Assembly (NCBI GenBank): GCA_002427045.1 | Contig: DIPO01000061.1 | Location: 44,713 to 70,361 of the forward strand | DNA length: 25,649 nt | Source: Firmicutes bacterium UBA5486 | GTDB taxonomy: Bacteria; Bacillota; UBA4882; UBA10575 | Direction: 5' to 3' | Notes under the pieces: model-generated | What the model was told of the DNA's origin: nothing | Database searches by the model: none | Seen by the model: only the letters and a program-made list of their open reading frames with translations | Shown here: positions 1 to 7,684 of the stretch, in pieces | Numbering within the stretch: position 1 is the stretch's first letter | Layout of the letters: each line of letters starts with the position of its first letter | Position numbers and translations under genes: made by a program

Positions 1-389
1 GGGAGAACAGTATATGAACCATCTTCAGCCATTTGTTCTATTTTCTTCAACCGCTCAACTCGTGAACGAATCGTTCTAAAGTTAGTTAACATTCCACCCA
101 GCCAACGTTGAGAAACGTAATACATGCCACAACGGATCGCTTCCTCTTTAATGGAATCCTGAGCTTGTTTTTTTGTTCCTACAAACAGCACATTCCCACC
201 ATTAGCTGCTATCTCTCTGATAAAATAGTAAGCCTCTTCTACCATTTTAACAGTTTTTTGCAGATCAATAATGTAAATCCCATTACGTTCCGTAAAAATG
301 TAAGGAGCCATCTTAGGATTCCAACGCCTAGTCTGGTGACCGAAATGAACTCCTGCTTCCAACAATTGTTTCATCGAGACAATTGCCAC
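1..389 (-). CDS. rpsB: 30S ribosomal protein S2, partial (N-terminal 129 residues)
   Basis: The minus strand reads GTG GCA ATT GTC followed by the typical S2 start: the N-terminal KQLLEAGVHFGHQTRRWNPK segment, then IYIIDLQKT, VLFVGTKKQAQ and RWLGGMLTNFRTI. These are hallmark S2 segments, so the assignment is secure. The gene runs off the left edge of the window; about half of a normal 230-260 residue S2 is present. I chose the GTG at 389 because a nearly ideal ribosome binding site, GGAGGTGA, lies at 396-403 and the protein begins exactly where S2 proteins begin. S2 is an essential 30S subunit protein. The gene points away from the moxR operon and has its own promoter and structured leader at about 440-534. 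In most bacteria tsf follows rpsB; here that would lie outside the window. Confidence 0.97.
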   Translation of the reverse strand, partial: MAIVSMKQLLEAGVHFGHQTRRWNPKMAPYIFTERNGIYIIDLQKTVKMVEEAYYFIREIAANGGNVLFVGTKKQAQDSIKEEAIRCGMYYVSQRWLGGMLTNFRTIRSRVERLKKIEQMAEDGSYTVL

Positions 390-439
390 GCTTGGTCACC
401 TCCTTCCCTCTTGGTTTTTCCTCCGCTTTTCTCATCCCC

Positions 440-469
440 TTACCAAACCCATAAAGGGCACCTTGGCAA
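440..469 (-). promoter_or_regulatory. Structured 5' leader hairpin of rpsB
   Basis: In the rpsB leader, TTGCCAA (463-469, minus strand) can pair with TTGGTAA (440-446) in 7 pairs including one G-U. Inside it, CCC and GGG close a TTTAT loop, leaving a GGTG bulge on the 5' side. It lies between the promoter and the Shine-Dalgarno sequence. S2 represses its own synthesis through leader RNA in several bacteria, so this could be such a site. I cannot match it to a known leader family, and the autoregulatory role is inference. Confidence 0.4.
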
Positions 470-505
470 TGAGTCCAAAAGCGTGTGTAATAAACACCAA
501 ATAAA

Positions 506-534
506 AGTATACCATGGCTCTTGTCTCCTGGCAA
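506..534 (-). promoter_or_regulatory. Promoter of rpsB
   Basis: On the minus strand TTGCCA (529-534) and TATACT (506-511) are separated by exactly 17 bases, and the -10 is preceded by TGG (a TGn extended -10). This is a near-consensus housekeeping promoter. It would start transcription near position 499 and give a leader of about 110 nt before the rpsB GTG at 389. Confidence 0.75.
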
Positions 535-641
535 GAGATTCTTTCGGATTATCCTGCCTCTTTTACTTTTCTTGAGAGCATCTAAAAGGAAAAGAGCAGC
601 TATTGTAGAATAATTGTAAAATATGCTAAAGGAGGATGAGT

Positions 642-1607
642 ATGCAAGGTTTGGCTTATGAGATAGCAACTCGGATAAAAAAGAACATTAGTCAGGTTTT
701 AGTAGGTAAAGAGGATGTCTTGGAACTTGTTTTGGTAGCACTAGGATGTGAAGGACATGTCTTAATTGAAGATGTTCCCGGAGTAGGAAAGACTATGCTA
801 GCTCGAGCTTTAGCCCTTTCTATGGATCTTAGTTTTAGCAGGATTCAATGTACTCCCGACTTACTACCAACCGACATCACCGGGGTATCCGTATTTGACC
901 AGCGTCAGGCGGAGTTTAGGTTTAGGCCGGGGCCCATCATCTCTAATCTCCTTTTAGTAGATGAGATTAACCGCGCCACCCCCCGGACCCAATCCGGTCT
1001 CTTGGAAGCAATGGGCGAAAAACAGGTTACCGTAGATGGGAAAACTATTATGCTGGAAAAACCTTTTTTAGTTCTTGCCACCGAAAACCCCATTGAATTC
1101 GAGGGAACATTCCCTTTGCCTGAAGCTCAGCTAGACCGGTTTTTAATGCGTTTGAAGATGGGATACCCCAGTCCGGCTCAGGAGATTGAGATCTTATCCC
1201 GGCTCGAAACAGAGCATCCGATTAACAGAATTAATGCAGTGGTTAATCGGAAAGAAGTCTTAGAATTTATCAACAATAAAAAATCGATCTTTATGGAAGA
1301 GAGTCTCCGTACCTATCTGGTACAGATTATCCATAAAACCAGAACTCATAATGACTTAAGTCTAGGTGCCAGTCCCAGGGGTAGTATTGCCCTTTTCGAT
1401 GCTGCCCGGGTTTTAGCAGCGATCCGCGGCCGCAATTTTGTTATTCCAGAAGACATAAAATATTTAGCCCCATTTATCCTGGCGCACAGAATTTCAGTTA
1501 CTCCAGAAGCGGCAATCAGGGGTATAGACGGAGATTACGTAATCCGTGAAATCTTGCAGAATACTCCCGTCCCAACCGAAGAAGCTTTAAAGGAGTCTCC
1601 GGTATGA
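642..1607 (+). CDS. MoxR-family AAA+ ATPase
   Basis: A 321-residue AAA+ ATPase of the MoxR type. Walker A is DVPGVGKT (about residues 44-51), Walker B is LLLVDEINR (about 103-111), followed by the MoxR-typical GLLEAMGEKQVT and the sensor segment ATENP. The C-terminal lid contains SPRGSIALFDAARVLA. MoxR ATPases act as chaperone-like motors that work with DUF58 and VWA proteins, usually in assembly or activation of envelope or metal-cofactor complexes. The ribosome binding site AAAGGAGG (628-635) touches an ATG at 636 but sits 6 bases from the ATG at 642, so 642 is the likely start. The stop codon overlaps the start of the DUF58 gene (ATGA at 1604-1607), which implies translational coupling. 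The exact client is unknown. Confidence 0.93.
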   Translation: MQGLAYEIATRIKKNISQVLVGKEDVLELVLVALGCEGHVLIEDVPGVGKTMLARALALSMDLSFSRIQCTPDLLPTDITGVSVFDQRQAEFRFRPGPIISNLLLVDEINRATPRTQSGLLEAMGEKQVTVDGKTIMLEKPFLVLATENPIEFEGTFPLPEAQLDRFLMRLKMGYPSPAQEIEILSRLETEHPINRINAVVNRKEVLEFINNKKSIFMEESLRTYLVQIIHKTRTHNDLSLGASPRGSIALFDAARVLAAIRGRNFVIPEDIKYLAPFILAHRISVTPEAAIRGIDGDYVIREILQNTPVPTEEALKESPV

Positions 1608-2827
1608 ATGGAATCTGGTTTCTAATCTTCTGGTTCTTTTTACTTTCTCTTTTCACCCCTGGATCTGTTCTTGGTTATAGCGTATATACGTTACTTGGTG
1701 TTTTGTTCTTCTCCAAATTTTTGCAAAATAAATATTATACATGCTTTGAGCTCAGCTGCGATCTAACAAAAGGATGCGGATTTCCAGGAGAAGAACTTTT
1801 TATCTGCTTAAAACTGAAGAACCGCTCGCGGTTTCCTGTTTTTTGGTGTACAGTTCATCAGTCTTTTCCCATTGGCTTAGGCTCGATCCGGGCTAAAAGC
1901 TTGGTAGCATTACCACCCAGAAACGAAAAGAATATTCAGTTCCATTTTTATGGAGCTCACCGGGGAATCTATACTCTGCCAACAATAAACCTTACATATG
2001 GAGAGATCATAGGCCTAAAAGAAAATACCCTCGAGTTTAAATTAAATAAAGAAATTGTAATCTATCCTCAGATCTCAAATGTTCTTGGGTTAAAACTCAT
2101 TCGCCACCTTCCTCTCGGGCAGCAACGTGTACCTTTTGGCCTCTATGATGACCCCGCTCGTTTGCGGGGCTGTCGTGAGTACTTGCCAGGAGACCGGCCA
2201 AAGATGATTCATTGGCCAAATGTAGCTAAAACAGGGAACCTGCAGACAAAAGAATGGGAAACCACATTAGATGCAGATATCGGAATCTTTCTTAATCTAA
2301 ATGAAGAAGACTATCCAATAAACTCTTGGTCGGTATTGAGTGAAGATGGCATTGAGTTAGCCGCATCTATAACTTACCATTTAGCCGGGGACAGAATCGG
2401 GTTCTTTTCCAATGGCAAAACTCCAAACTCTGATCTGGATGAAGATATAGATTTACTTCCTAACAAAGAACGAGGTTTTAGATTACTACCCAAAAACGGA
2501 TCAAAAACAGGAAAGGAAATCCTCACTTATTTAGCTGGAGTAAAATTAGACGATAATCCTAGTTTTGAGTCCATACTTCACGAGGCACGCCTACTAACTT
2601 TCGGCTCGATTCTCATTATTATTACTCCACAAATACAGGATTCAATAATAAAAGAGATTAGAAGACTGAGAAACATGGGATACCATCCATTAGTAATATC
2701 CCCAGGACGCTTTATTGAAAAACGTGACGGTATCATCAGGCAACTTGAAATGATCGGAGTCCCGGTCTTTGAAGGAAAGAAAGGAGAAAATAGCGGTCGT
2801 GTCTTCACTTTATCACTCAAAAACTGA
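1604..2827 (+). CDS. DUF58 domain protein (MoxR partner)
   Basis: A 407-residue protein with two N-terminal hydrophobic segments (about residues 4-20 and 23-42), so probably membrane-anchored. A beta-rich middle part follows. The diagnostic DUF58 motif lies near residues 183-205 and includes RLRGCREYLPGD and IHW. The C-terminal part resembles the VWA-like fold that usually follows DUF58. It overlaps moxR by 4 bases (ATGA), the most common arrangement for MoxR/DUF58 pairs, which are thought to work together at the membrane on an unknown envelope client. The stop lies inside the 5' end of the next gene, so the three genes form one tight operon. No specific function can be given. Confidence 0.9.
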   Translation: MNGIWFLIFWFFLLSLFTPGSVLGYSVYTLLGVLFFSKFLQNKYYTCFELSCDLTKGCGFPGEELFICLKLKNRSRFPVFWCTVHQSFPIGLGSIRAKSLVALPPRNEKNIQFHFYGAHRGIYTLPTINLTYGEIIGLKENTLEFKLNKEIVIYPQISNVLGLKLIRHLPLGQQRVPFGLYDDPARLRGCREYLPGDRPKMIHWPNVAKTGNLQTKEWETTLDADIGIFLNLNEEDYPINSWSVLSEDGIELAASITYHLAGDRIGFFSNGKTPNSDLDEDIDLLPNKERGFRLLPKNGSKTGKEILTYLAGVKLDDNPSFESILHEARLLTFGSILIIITPQIQDSIIKEIRRLRNMGYHPLVISPGRFIEKRDGIIRQLEMIGVPVFEGKKGENSGRVFTLSLKN

Positions 2828-4310
2828 AAGATTACAGGATAATACGCCTTTTCTACCATTACTCTTTATTGGATTATATATTACGGTCTTTATTCTCTTA
2901 ATCATGCTGGCCTTTATACCAGATTACTTAAACTCTAAATCTTTCTGGACAAACGGACTTTTTCTTTTAACCGTATCAATCGGAGGATCCTTCTACTATT
3001 TTTTTCATCATAAATACCAGCTCCCCTTAATTTTTTTGCTAATAATTCTTTTACTATTAGCAACCCCGTTTCTCTGGCCAGCATTCACCGGAGCAGTAAG
3101 TATACAAGTAATTATTAGGTCTCAAAGCCAAAAGCTTTTAATCCTTACGATGAGTTTACTGCTTTCAACCTTATTAATTAGTACTTTATTAGAACTTTCT
3201 TTAATTCCAATCATTGAAAAACTTGATTGGTCAAATAGGAAACTATGGAACGAAAGAAGTATCATCTTTGGCAATAAACAATGGAGTAGCCGGTGGAAGA
3301 AATGGCGGATTAAATTAATAATATTAACTGCCAGCGGGGCTGGATTAGTCGCTTTTTGCTCAGCTAGACCACTCATATCATCTTTTGCCCAAACACTATT
3401 TGTTGTGGAAATAATATTATTTATTATCCTTTGGATACAAGGTAATTATTATTATCGAAGAGCCTTATGGCAAATAAACGGCCTTACTCCTGAACCAATA
3501 ATGGAAGGTTTTTGGCAAAAAAGTTCAATTTGCATAGTAACTATATTATTTATGCTTAGTCTGTTATTACCTGGCGAGTTAAGGAAAATTAAGAATTGGT
3601 GGTTAATCAGGGCTTTGGTTCATCTATTTCAATCCTTTGATAAAGGTTCCTCTTTTAAAAAAGGCTTCCACTTTGAAGAAAAAGCCAGCCCATCGCTGAC
3701 ACTTCCTGAATATTTTATTTTTGAAGAAATGTCGGAGCCTAACTTCTTTTCTATAACAATTACTTTTAGCATACTAATACTTTCTACTATTGTTTTGTTA
3801 ACCTCCATTTTCTGCCTGTTATTTTTTATTGGTCATCTCCTATATAAATACATAGATTCTGAAAGCAAAAGCCTAAAAGGCCTTCCCGGATTAATCCTTA
3901 AATTCTATCTTTATTGGCGTAACTTATATAAAAAGTGGAGAAATAAACGGAGACCTTTAAAAGCGAAAAAAACTGCTGCTCACTATGGAAAACCCATAGT
4001 AGACAACAGATTACCAAAGAAAAAACGGAGGATTTATTCTTGGGGAGATGGTCTACGTGCTGCCATCCGAAGAAACTATTATCGGTTAATCCGTCAAGGG
4101 CAAAAAGATGGTTTAAACTGGCACCCCAGTCAAACACCAAAAGAAATTGCTAATAACCTTACTACTTTATTACCAGCTGAAAAAGGAATAATCACCGAAA
4201 TTACCACTGATTATCACCAGGCTCGCTATGCTCCCGCAGAGCCTGGGTACAAAATGGTTCAAAATTTTCTCAAACGTGTACGGTTATTGATTCAGAGATT
4301 AAGAGCTTAA
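2799..4310 (+). CDS. Polytopic membrane protein with C-terminal DUF4129 domain (TgpA-like, no transglutaminase core)
   Basis: About 503 residues with roughly eight hydrophobic segments and a C-terminal cytoplasmic domain. The segment after LRAAIRRNYYRLIRQGQ, through HPSQTPKEIANNL and the ending YHQARYAP, is typical of DUF4129. In MoxR/DUF58 operons the third gene is usually TgpA: DUF3488 membrane part, an extracytoplasmic transglutaminase domain, a last membrane helix, then DUF4129. Here only about 60 residues separate the penultimate and last helices, and no Cys-His-Asp transglutaminase motif is visible. The start is uncertain: the GTG at 2799 has AAGGAG 12 bases upstream, while a TTG at 2769 would add ten residues. 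Either start overlaps the DUF58 gene. Role inferred: membrane partner of the MoxR/DUF58 pair. Confidence 0.8.
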   Translation: MSSLYHSKTERLQDNTPFLPLLFIGLYITVFILLIMLAFIPDYLNSKSFWTNGLFLLTVSIGGSFYYFFHHKYQLPLIFLLIILLLLATPFLWPAFTGAVSIQVIIRSQSQKLLILTMSLLLSTLLISTLLELSLIPIIEKLDWSNRKLWNERSIIFGNKQWSSRWKKWRIKLIILTASGAGLVAFCSARPLISSFAQTLFVVEIILFIILWIQGNYYYRRALWQINGLTPEPIMEGFWQKSSICIVTILFMLSLLLPGELRKIKNWWLIRALVHLFQSFDKGSSFKKGFHFEEKASPSLTLPEYFIFEEMSEPNFFSITITFSILILSTIVLLTSIFCLLFFIGHLLYKYIDSESKSLKGLPGLILKFYLYWRNLYKKWRNKRRPLKAKKTAAHYGKPIVDNRLPKKKRRIYSWGDGLRAAIRRNYYRLIRQGQKDGLNWHPSQTPKEIANNLTTLLPAEKGIITEITTDYHQARYAPAEPGYKMVQNFLKRVRLLIQRLRA

Positions 4311-4427
4311 TTATTTTGAGTTAACTATTACATGACTCCTCGCTCGAAACTTGTCTCTCCTCGTTCTCCATTGGTATTGAATCCTCTTTAATCAATATAC
4401 ATTGGTAGCTTTATAAAATTCCCTAAT

Positions 4428-4478
4428 ATCATAAGTAAAGGCAATCCCTTTTTTAAAAGGATTGCCTTTACTTATGAT
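4428..4478. terminator. Long perfect inverted repeat, probable bidirectional terminator
   Basis: Two 20-base arms (4428-4447 and 4459-4478) are perfectly complementary around an 11-base loop, CTTTTTTAAAA. The repeat lies between two convergent operons, the moxR group from the left and the amino-sugar operon from the right. The inner stem (AAAGGCAATCC/GGATTGCCTTT) is followed by a T-rich run on either strand, so it can work for both. The arms are longer than an ordinary terminator needs. The 117 bases before it (4311-4427) hold nothing I recognise. Confidence 0.75.
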
Positions 4479-4514
4479 AGACTTTCAATTAACCAGATTA
4501 AATTTGTTATAAAT

Positions 4515-5243
4515 TTAATAAAGTAAACTTGCAGCTTCCTGCTCAAGTATTATAGTAACATCCGGATGGGTTTGGAGAAATGAAGATGGACATTTCGTAG
4601 TGATCTGCCCACTTACCGTCTTTTTAATTGCTTCTGCTTTTTTAGGACCATTGGCCAGTAATAATATCCGACGGGCTTTCAGGATTGTCCCCAAACCCAT
4701 AGTAATTGCTTGGCGTGGAACCTCATCCATTGATCTGAAAAACCTGCTATTGACATAAATTGTTTCTTCAGCTAGATTTACTAACTGGGTCTGGGCCCTT
4801 AATTCTTCTGCTGGTTCATTGAAGCCAATATGTCCATTTTCACCGATCCCCAATACTTGCAGATCAATTCCACCTGCTTTTTTAATCAGACCTTCATATG
4901 CTGCACACTCTCTTTGAATCTCAGAGGAACTCCCTTTCGGTATATGTATATTCTCAGGCTTGACATTAATGTATTTAAATAAATTATCCTTCATATATAA
5001 ATGGTAACTTTGTGGATGATCCGGTGACAATTGATAATACTCATCTAGATTAAAGGTCTTAGCCTCAGAAAAATCTACTTCTTCTCTTTGATACATCTTA
5101 ACTAACTCCCGGTATAATCCTAAAGGTGTACTTCCAGTCGCCAGTCCTAAAACAGAATCTGGTTTCATAATAACCTGGCTTGCTACAATTAAAGCCGCTT
5201 TTCTACTCATAGCATCGTAGTTTTTCTCCACAATGATCCGCAT
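4515..5243 (-). CDS. nagB: Glucosamine-6-phosphate deaminase
   Basis: A 242-residue protein of the usual NagB length that converts glucosamine-6-phosphate to fructose-6-phosphate and ammonia in the cytoplasm. Visible motifs are GLATGSTPLGLY (residues 33-44, phosphate loop), FNLDEYY (catalytic base Asp67) and GIGENGHIGFNEP (132-144) with His138 and Glu143. The residue equal to E. coli Asp141 is Asn136, which I recall as the usual form in Gram-positive NagB. I start at the ATG at 5243 because AAGGAGAGG lies just upstream and the family begins MRIIV; the longer reading to 5270 adds nine residues without support. It is the last gene of the operon and connects amino-sugar breakdown to glycolysis. 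No nagA is present in the window to supply its substrate. Confidence 0.96.
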   Translation of the reverse strand: MRIIVEKNYDAMSRKAALIVASQVIMKPDSVLGLATGSTPLGLYRELVKMYQREEVDFSEAKTFNLDEYYQLSPDHPQSYHLYMKDNLFKYINVKPENIHIPKGSSSEIQRECAAYEGLIKKAGGIDLQVLGIGENGHIGFNEPAEELRAQTQLVNLAEETIYVNSRFFRSMDEVPRQAITMGLGTILKARRILLLANGPKKAEAIKKTVSGQITTKCPSSFLQTHPDVTIILEQEAASLLY

Positions 5244-5306
5244 TACAAGCCTCTCCTTATTACTTATCACTCTATCTCTTGTTCTTCTTTTAGAATGTAC
5301 CCTATA

Positions 5307-6296
5307 TCACTTTCTTAATAAGCCCCATTTTTTACAACCTAAATCAATATTACTCACTACTTCTGATGGTAGTTCCAGAGAGTAGCAATGATCCAATGCC
5401 AATAAAACTGCCCCGACCACCGGTTCGTATCTTGCTTCAACTACATTCACTTTTGGTGCAAATTGATGAACAAGAGTAGTTACCGACTCTTGTAAAATGG
5501 GAACTTTGCTTTTAAAAACACCTCCTGAAAGGACTAGATCGAGTCGTTGTTTTAAGAGATTAAATCGTTTTAACCCCGCTACTACATATTTTGCCATATC
5601 TTCTCCAAATTTTCTTAATAATGCTAAAGTAACCAAATCACCGTGTGTAGCTACCTCAAAAGCAAGCGGTACCAACTCTTTAAAACTTAAGTTAGGTATC
5701 CGATCATTAATTAAAGATTCAAGTAAACTATTAACATCAGCTATATTAAAATATTCCAACACTCTTGCCGTAAGAGCGGTATCCTCACCCACTCCAGAAT
5801 ACCCATCAAATACTGCACGCAAGATCCGGCGTCCTAAAGCTGTACCGCCTTGATCTTCGTCATCTATGTAATAGCCAAAAACAAACTCTTCTCCTTCAGG
5901 ACTTCTAATCGCGCAATTTAATCCTGAACCCGCACATAATACCGCACCATAAGGTTCTTTTAAACCCCCGCGCATGGCTGGTAGACAGTCATTATAGACT
6001 TTTACTTTTTTAATTCCTGTTTCTTTAATTAATGCCTCTTTCAAAAGTTGATATTCATGGGGCCAATCCGCACCAGTTAAACCAGCGCTAATTAAAGAAT
6101 TCTGCTCCAGCTCTATAGCTGCTTGATTTAAAGCCATCACCAAGGCCTGCCGCACTTGTCCCATGGCATATTCCATTCCATCACGAAAATGGTCCCCTCC
6201 ACCGCTGCGGCCTATCCCTAAAATAAGTCCATTTTTATTAGCTACAATTACATCTGTTTTACTGCTACCTTGGTCAATACCAATAATATATGCCAT
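5307..6296 (-). CDS. BadF/BadG-type amino-sugar kinase (probable N-acetylglucosamine kinase)
   Basis: A 329-residue ASKHA-fold kinase. The N-terminal phosphate loop is GIDQGSSKTDVIV, followed by GRSGGGDHF, AGLTGADWPHE (sugar side) and the second nucleotide loop GAVLCAGSGLNCAI. YYIDDEDQGGTALGRRI and VLSGGVFKSKVP complete the pattern of the BadF/BadG/BcrA/BcrD ATPase family, which includes GlcNAc kinases and the Vibrio glucosamine kinase GspK. It would phosphorylate the free GlcNAc (or GlcN) released by the GH94, GH20 and GH4 enzymes of this locus. The ribosome binding site GGTGGAGG lies four bases before the ATG. It sits between the GH4 gene and nagB in one operon. GlcNAc versus GlcN preference cannot be read from sequence. 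Confidence 0.88.
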   Translation of the reverse strand: MAYIIGIDQGSSKTDVIVANKNGLILGIGRSGGGDHFRDGMEYAMGQVRQALVMALNQAAIELEQNSLISAGLTGADWPHEYQLLKEALIKETGIKKVKVYNDCLPAMRGGLKEPYGAVLCAGSGLNCAIRSPEGEEFVFGYYIDDEDQGGTALGRRILRAVFDGYSGVGEDTALTARVLEYFNIADVNSLLESLINDRIPNLSFKELVPLAFEVATHGDLVTLALLRKFGEDMAKYVVAGLKRFNLLKQRLDLVLSGGVFKSKVPILQESVTTLVHQFAPKVNVVEARYEPVVGAVLLALDHCYSLELPSEVVSNIDLGCKKWGLLRK

Positions 6297-6353
6297 GAAA
6301 CCTCCACCTTGTCATAAATAAATATTCTAACCACCTAAGAAATAAAGAGAGGC

Positions 6354-7625
6354 TTAATCTTTAAAAAATGTAGGTAAGTAGTTCCTGTTGGCTTCAACCA
6401 ACTCATCTAATAATGGTTTGGCTAGATTATAATCCCTAACTAAAGGATGAGCTACCAATGCCAGCAACGCTGTAGTCCGATCTCCAGTTACTGCCGCCTC
6501 AACAGCTAAAGTTTCATAATTTTTTACTGCCGCAATTAAGCCCCAGATAGCAGAAGGAATTTTCTCAACAACTAAAGGGTGAATACCAGTTTTATTAACA
6601 AGACATCCGATTTCTACTACCGCATCATCAGGTAAAAATTTGATTGCTCCTTGATTCGGAACATTAACTATCATCCAATGATCTTCATCATTATAAATCG
6701 CATTCATAAAACCCATTGCAACCTCAGAATAACCTCCACCGCCTCTTTTAGCTAATGCTTCCGGCTTAGTAAACTGGTGTTCATCTTTATAAGCAGAAAA
6801 GACTTCCCGTTCTAAGTCTTGAACTATTTCGCCCCTGGTTTTTGGGGCTTCCTTTAACTCTTTAACTACTTTAGAAGTATGATAATAATACTGTAAATAG
6901 GGTGCTGGTAACATTTTTAAAGCTTTAATCAGCTCGATATCAACTACATTAACTGCTTCCCCAATCTTTATCAATTCTGCCTCCGAAATTGGCCTTCCAT
7001 TAATTTTAATATTAAATGCAAAATTTAAATGATTTAAACCAACATAATCATATCTTACTTCCTCTGGTTTCGCTCCCAAAACATCTCGCGCCCAAACTTG
7101 TGGAAGAATACCAATTGAACAAAAACCGGCAATTTTAAGCTTGGAGTGTTTTGTTAAAGCTTCTGTTATCAATCCTGAAGGGTTTGTATAATTTATAACC
7201 CAAGCTTCAGGACTACAAGACTCAATATCTTTTGCAATCTCGAGCATAACTGGGATAGTTCTCAGAGCTTTCATAAAGCCACCCGCTCCGGTTGTTTCCT
7301 GCCCAACCAAACCGTATTTCAGAGGTATTTTCTCATCATTAATCCGCGCCTTATTACCACCAACTCTAATCTGCAGATCAATAAAATCGGCTCCTTCTAT
7401 TGCTTTTCTACGGTCGGTTGTAGCCTCCACCTCAATATTTTCACAACCAAGATAGGCTAAATACCTTTGACAAAACGCAGTCATTACTTTAAGTCGATTT
7501 TCATTAATATCCATCAGTGAGATTTTTTGGATTGGTAACTTATCCTTCTTCTTGGCTATCCCTTCAATTAACTCTGGGGTATAAGAACTACCCGCACCAA
7601 TGATTGCCAGTTTAATTCCAGGCAT
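6354..7625 (-). CDS. Glycoside hydrolase family 4, 6-phospho-beta-glucosidase-like (ChbF/CelF type)
   Basis: A 423-residue NAD- and metal-dependent GH4 enzyme. The Rossmann loop is LAIIGAGSSYTPELIEG (residues 6-22). The family signatures are GQETTGAGGF (108-117), NYTNPSGL (145-152), the metal ligands Cys169 (GFCSIG) and His199 (GLNHLNF), and a long C-terminal domain. The pattern is closest to the 6-phospho-beta-glucosidase branch that includes E. coli ChbF, which cleaves chitobiose-6-phosphate. GH4 enzymes of that branch need a 6-phosphorylated substrate, normally supplied by a PTS. No PTS is seen here, so either the neighbouring kinase makes the phospho-disaccharide or this enzyme acts on an unphosphorylated or different glycoside. 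Substrate is therefore open. The ribosome binding site AAAGGGAG precedes the ATG. Confidence 0.88.
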   Translation of the reverse strand: MPGIKLAIIGAGSSYTPELIEGIAKKKDKLPIQKISLMDINENRLKVMTAFCQRYLAYLGCENIEVEATTDRRKAIEGADFIDLQIRVGGNKARINDEKIPLKYGLVGQETTGAGGFMKALRTIPVMLEIAKDIESCSPEAWVINYTNPSGLITEALTKHSKLKIAGFCSIGILPQVWARDVLGAKPEEVRYDYVGLNHLNFAFNIKINGRPISEAELIKIGEAVNVVDIELIKALKMLPAPYLQYYYHTSKVVKELKEAPKTRGEIVQDLEREVFSAYKDEHQFTKPEALAKRGGGGYSEVAMGFMNAIYNDEDHWMIVNVPNQGAIKFLPDDAVVEIGCLVNKTGIHPLVVEKIPSAIWGLIAAVKNYETLAVEAAVTGDRTTALLALVAHPLVRDYNLAKPLLDELVEANRNYLPTFFKD

Positions 7626-7684
7626 TATTAACTCTCCCTTTAGTGTAATTATGTAATTCCCTCAATTGTTTGAAAATGAATAAT

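Noticed and set aside
108..575. 155-residue open frame on the plus strand at the left edge
   Set aside because: It is antisense to rpsB and its leader, and its protein has no recognisable pattern or ribosome binding site.
2769..2798. TTG start for the DUF4129 protein
   Set aside because: Possible, but it gives a longer overlap with the DUF58 gene and a weaker start codon than the GTG at 2799; kept as an alternative only.
4827..4848. Asn in NagB where E. coli has catalytic-triad Asp141
   Set aside because: The form GxGxNGHIGFNEP is, from memory, the normal Gram-positive variant, so this is not evidence of inactivation.
7657..7673. 14-base sequence TCCCTCAATTGTTT shared with 24539-24552
   Set aside because: A match of this length is expected by chance in a window this size, and the two contexts differ (between a permease and GH4; between LacI and GH81).
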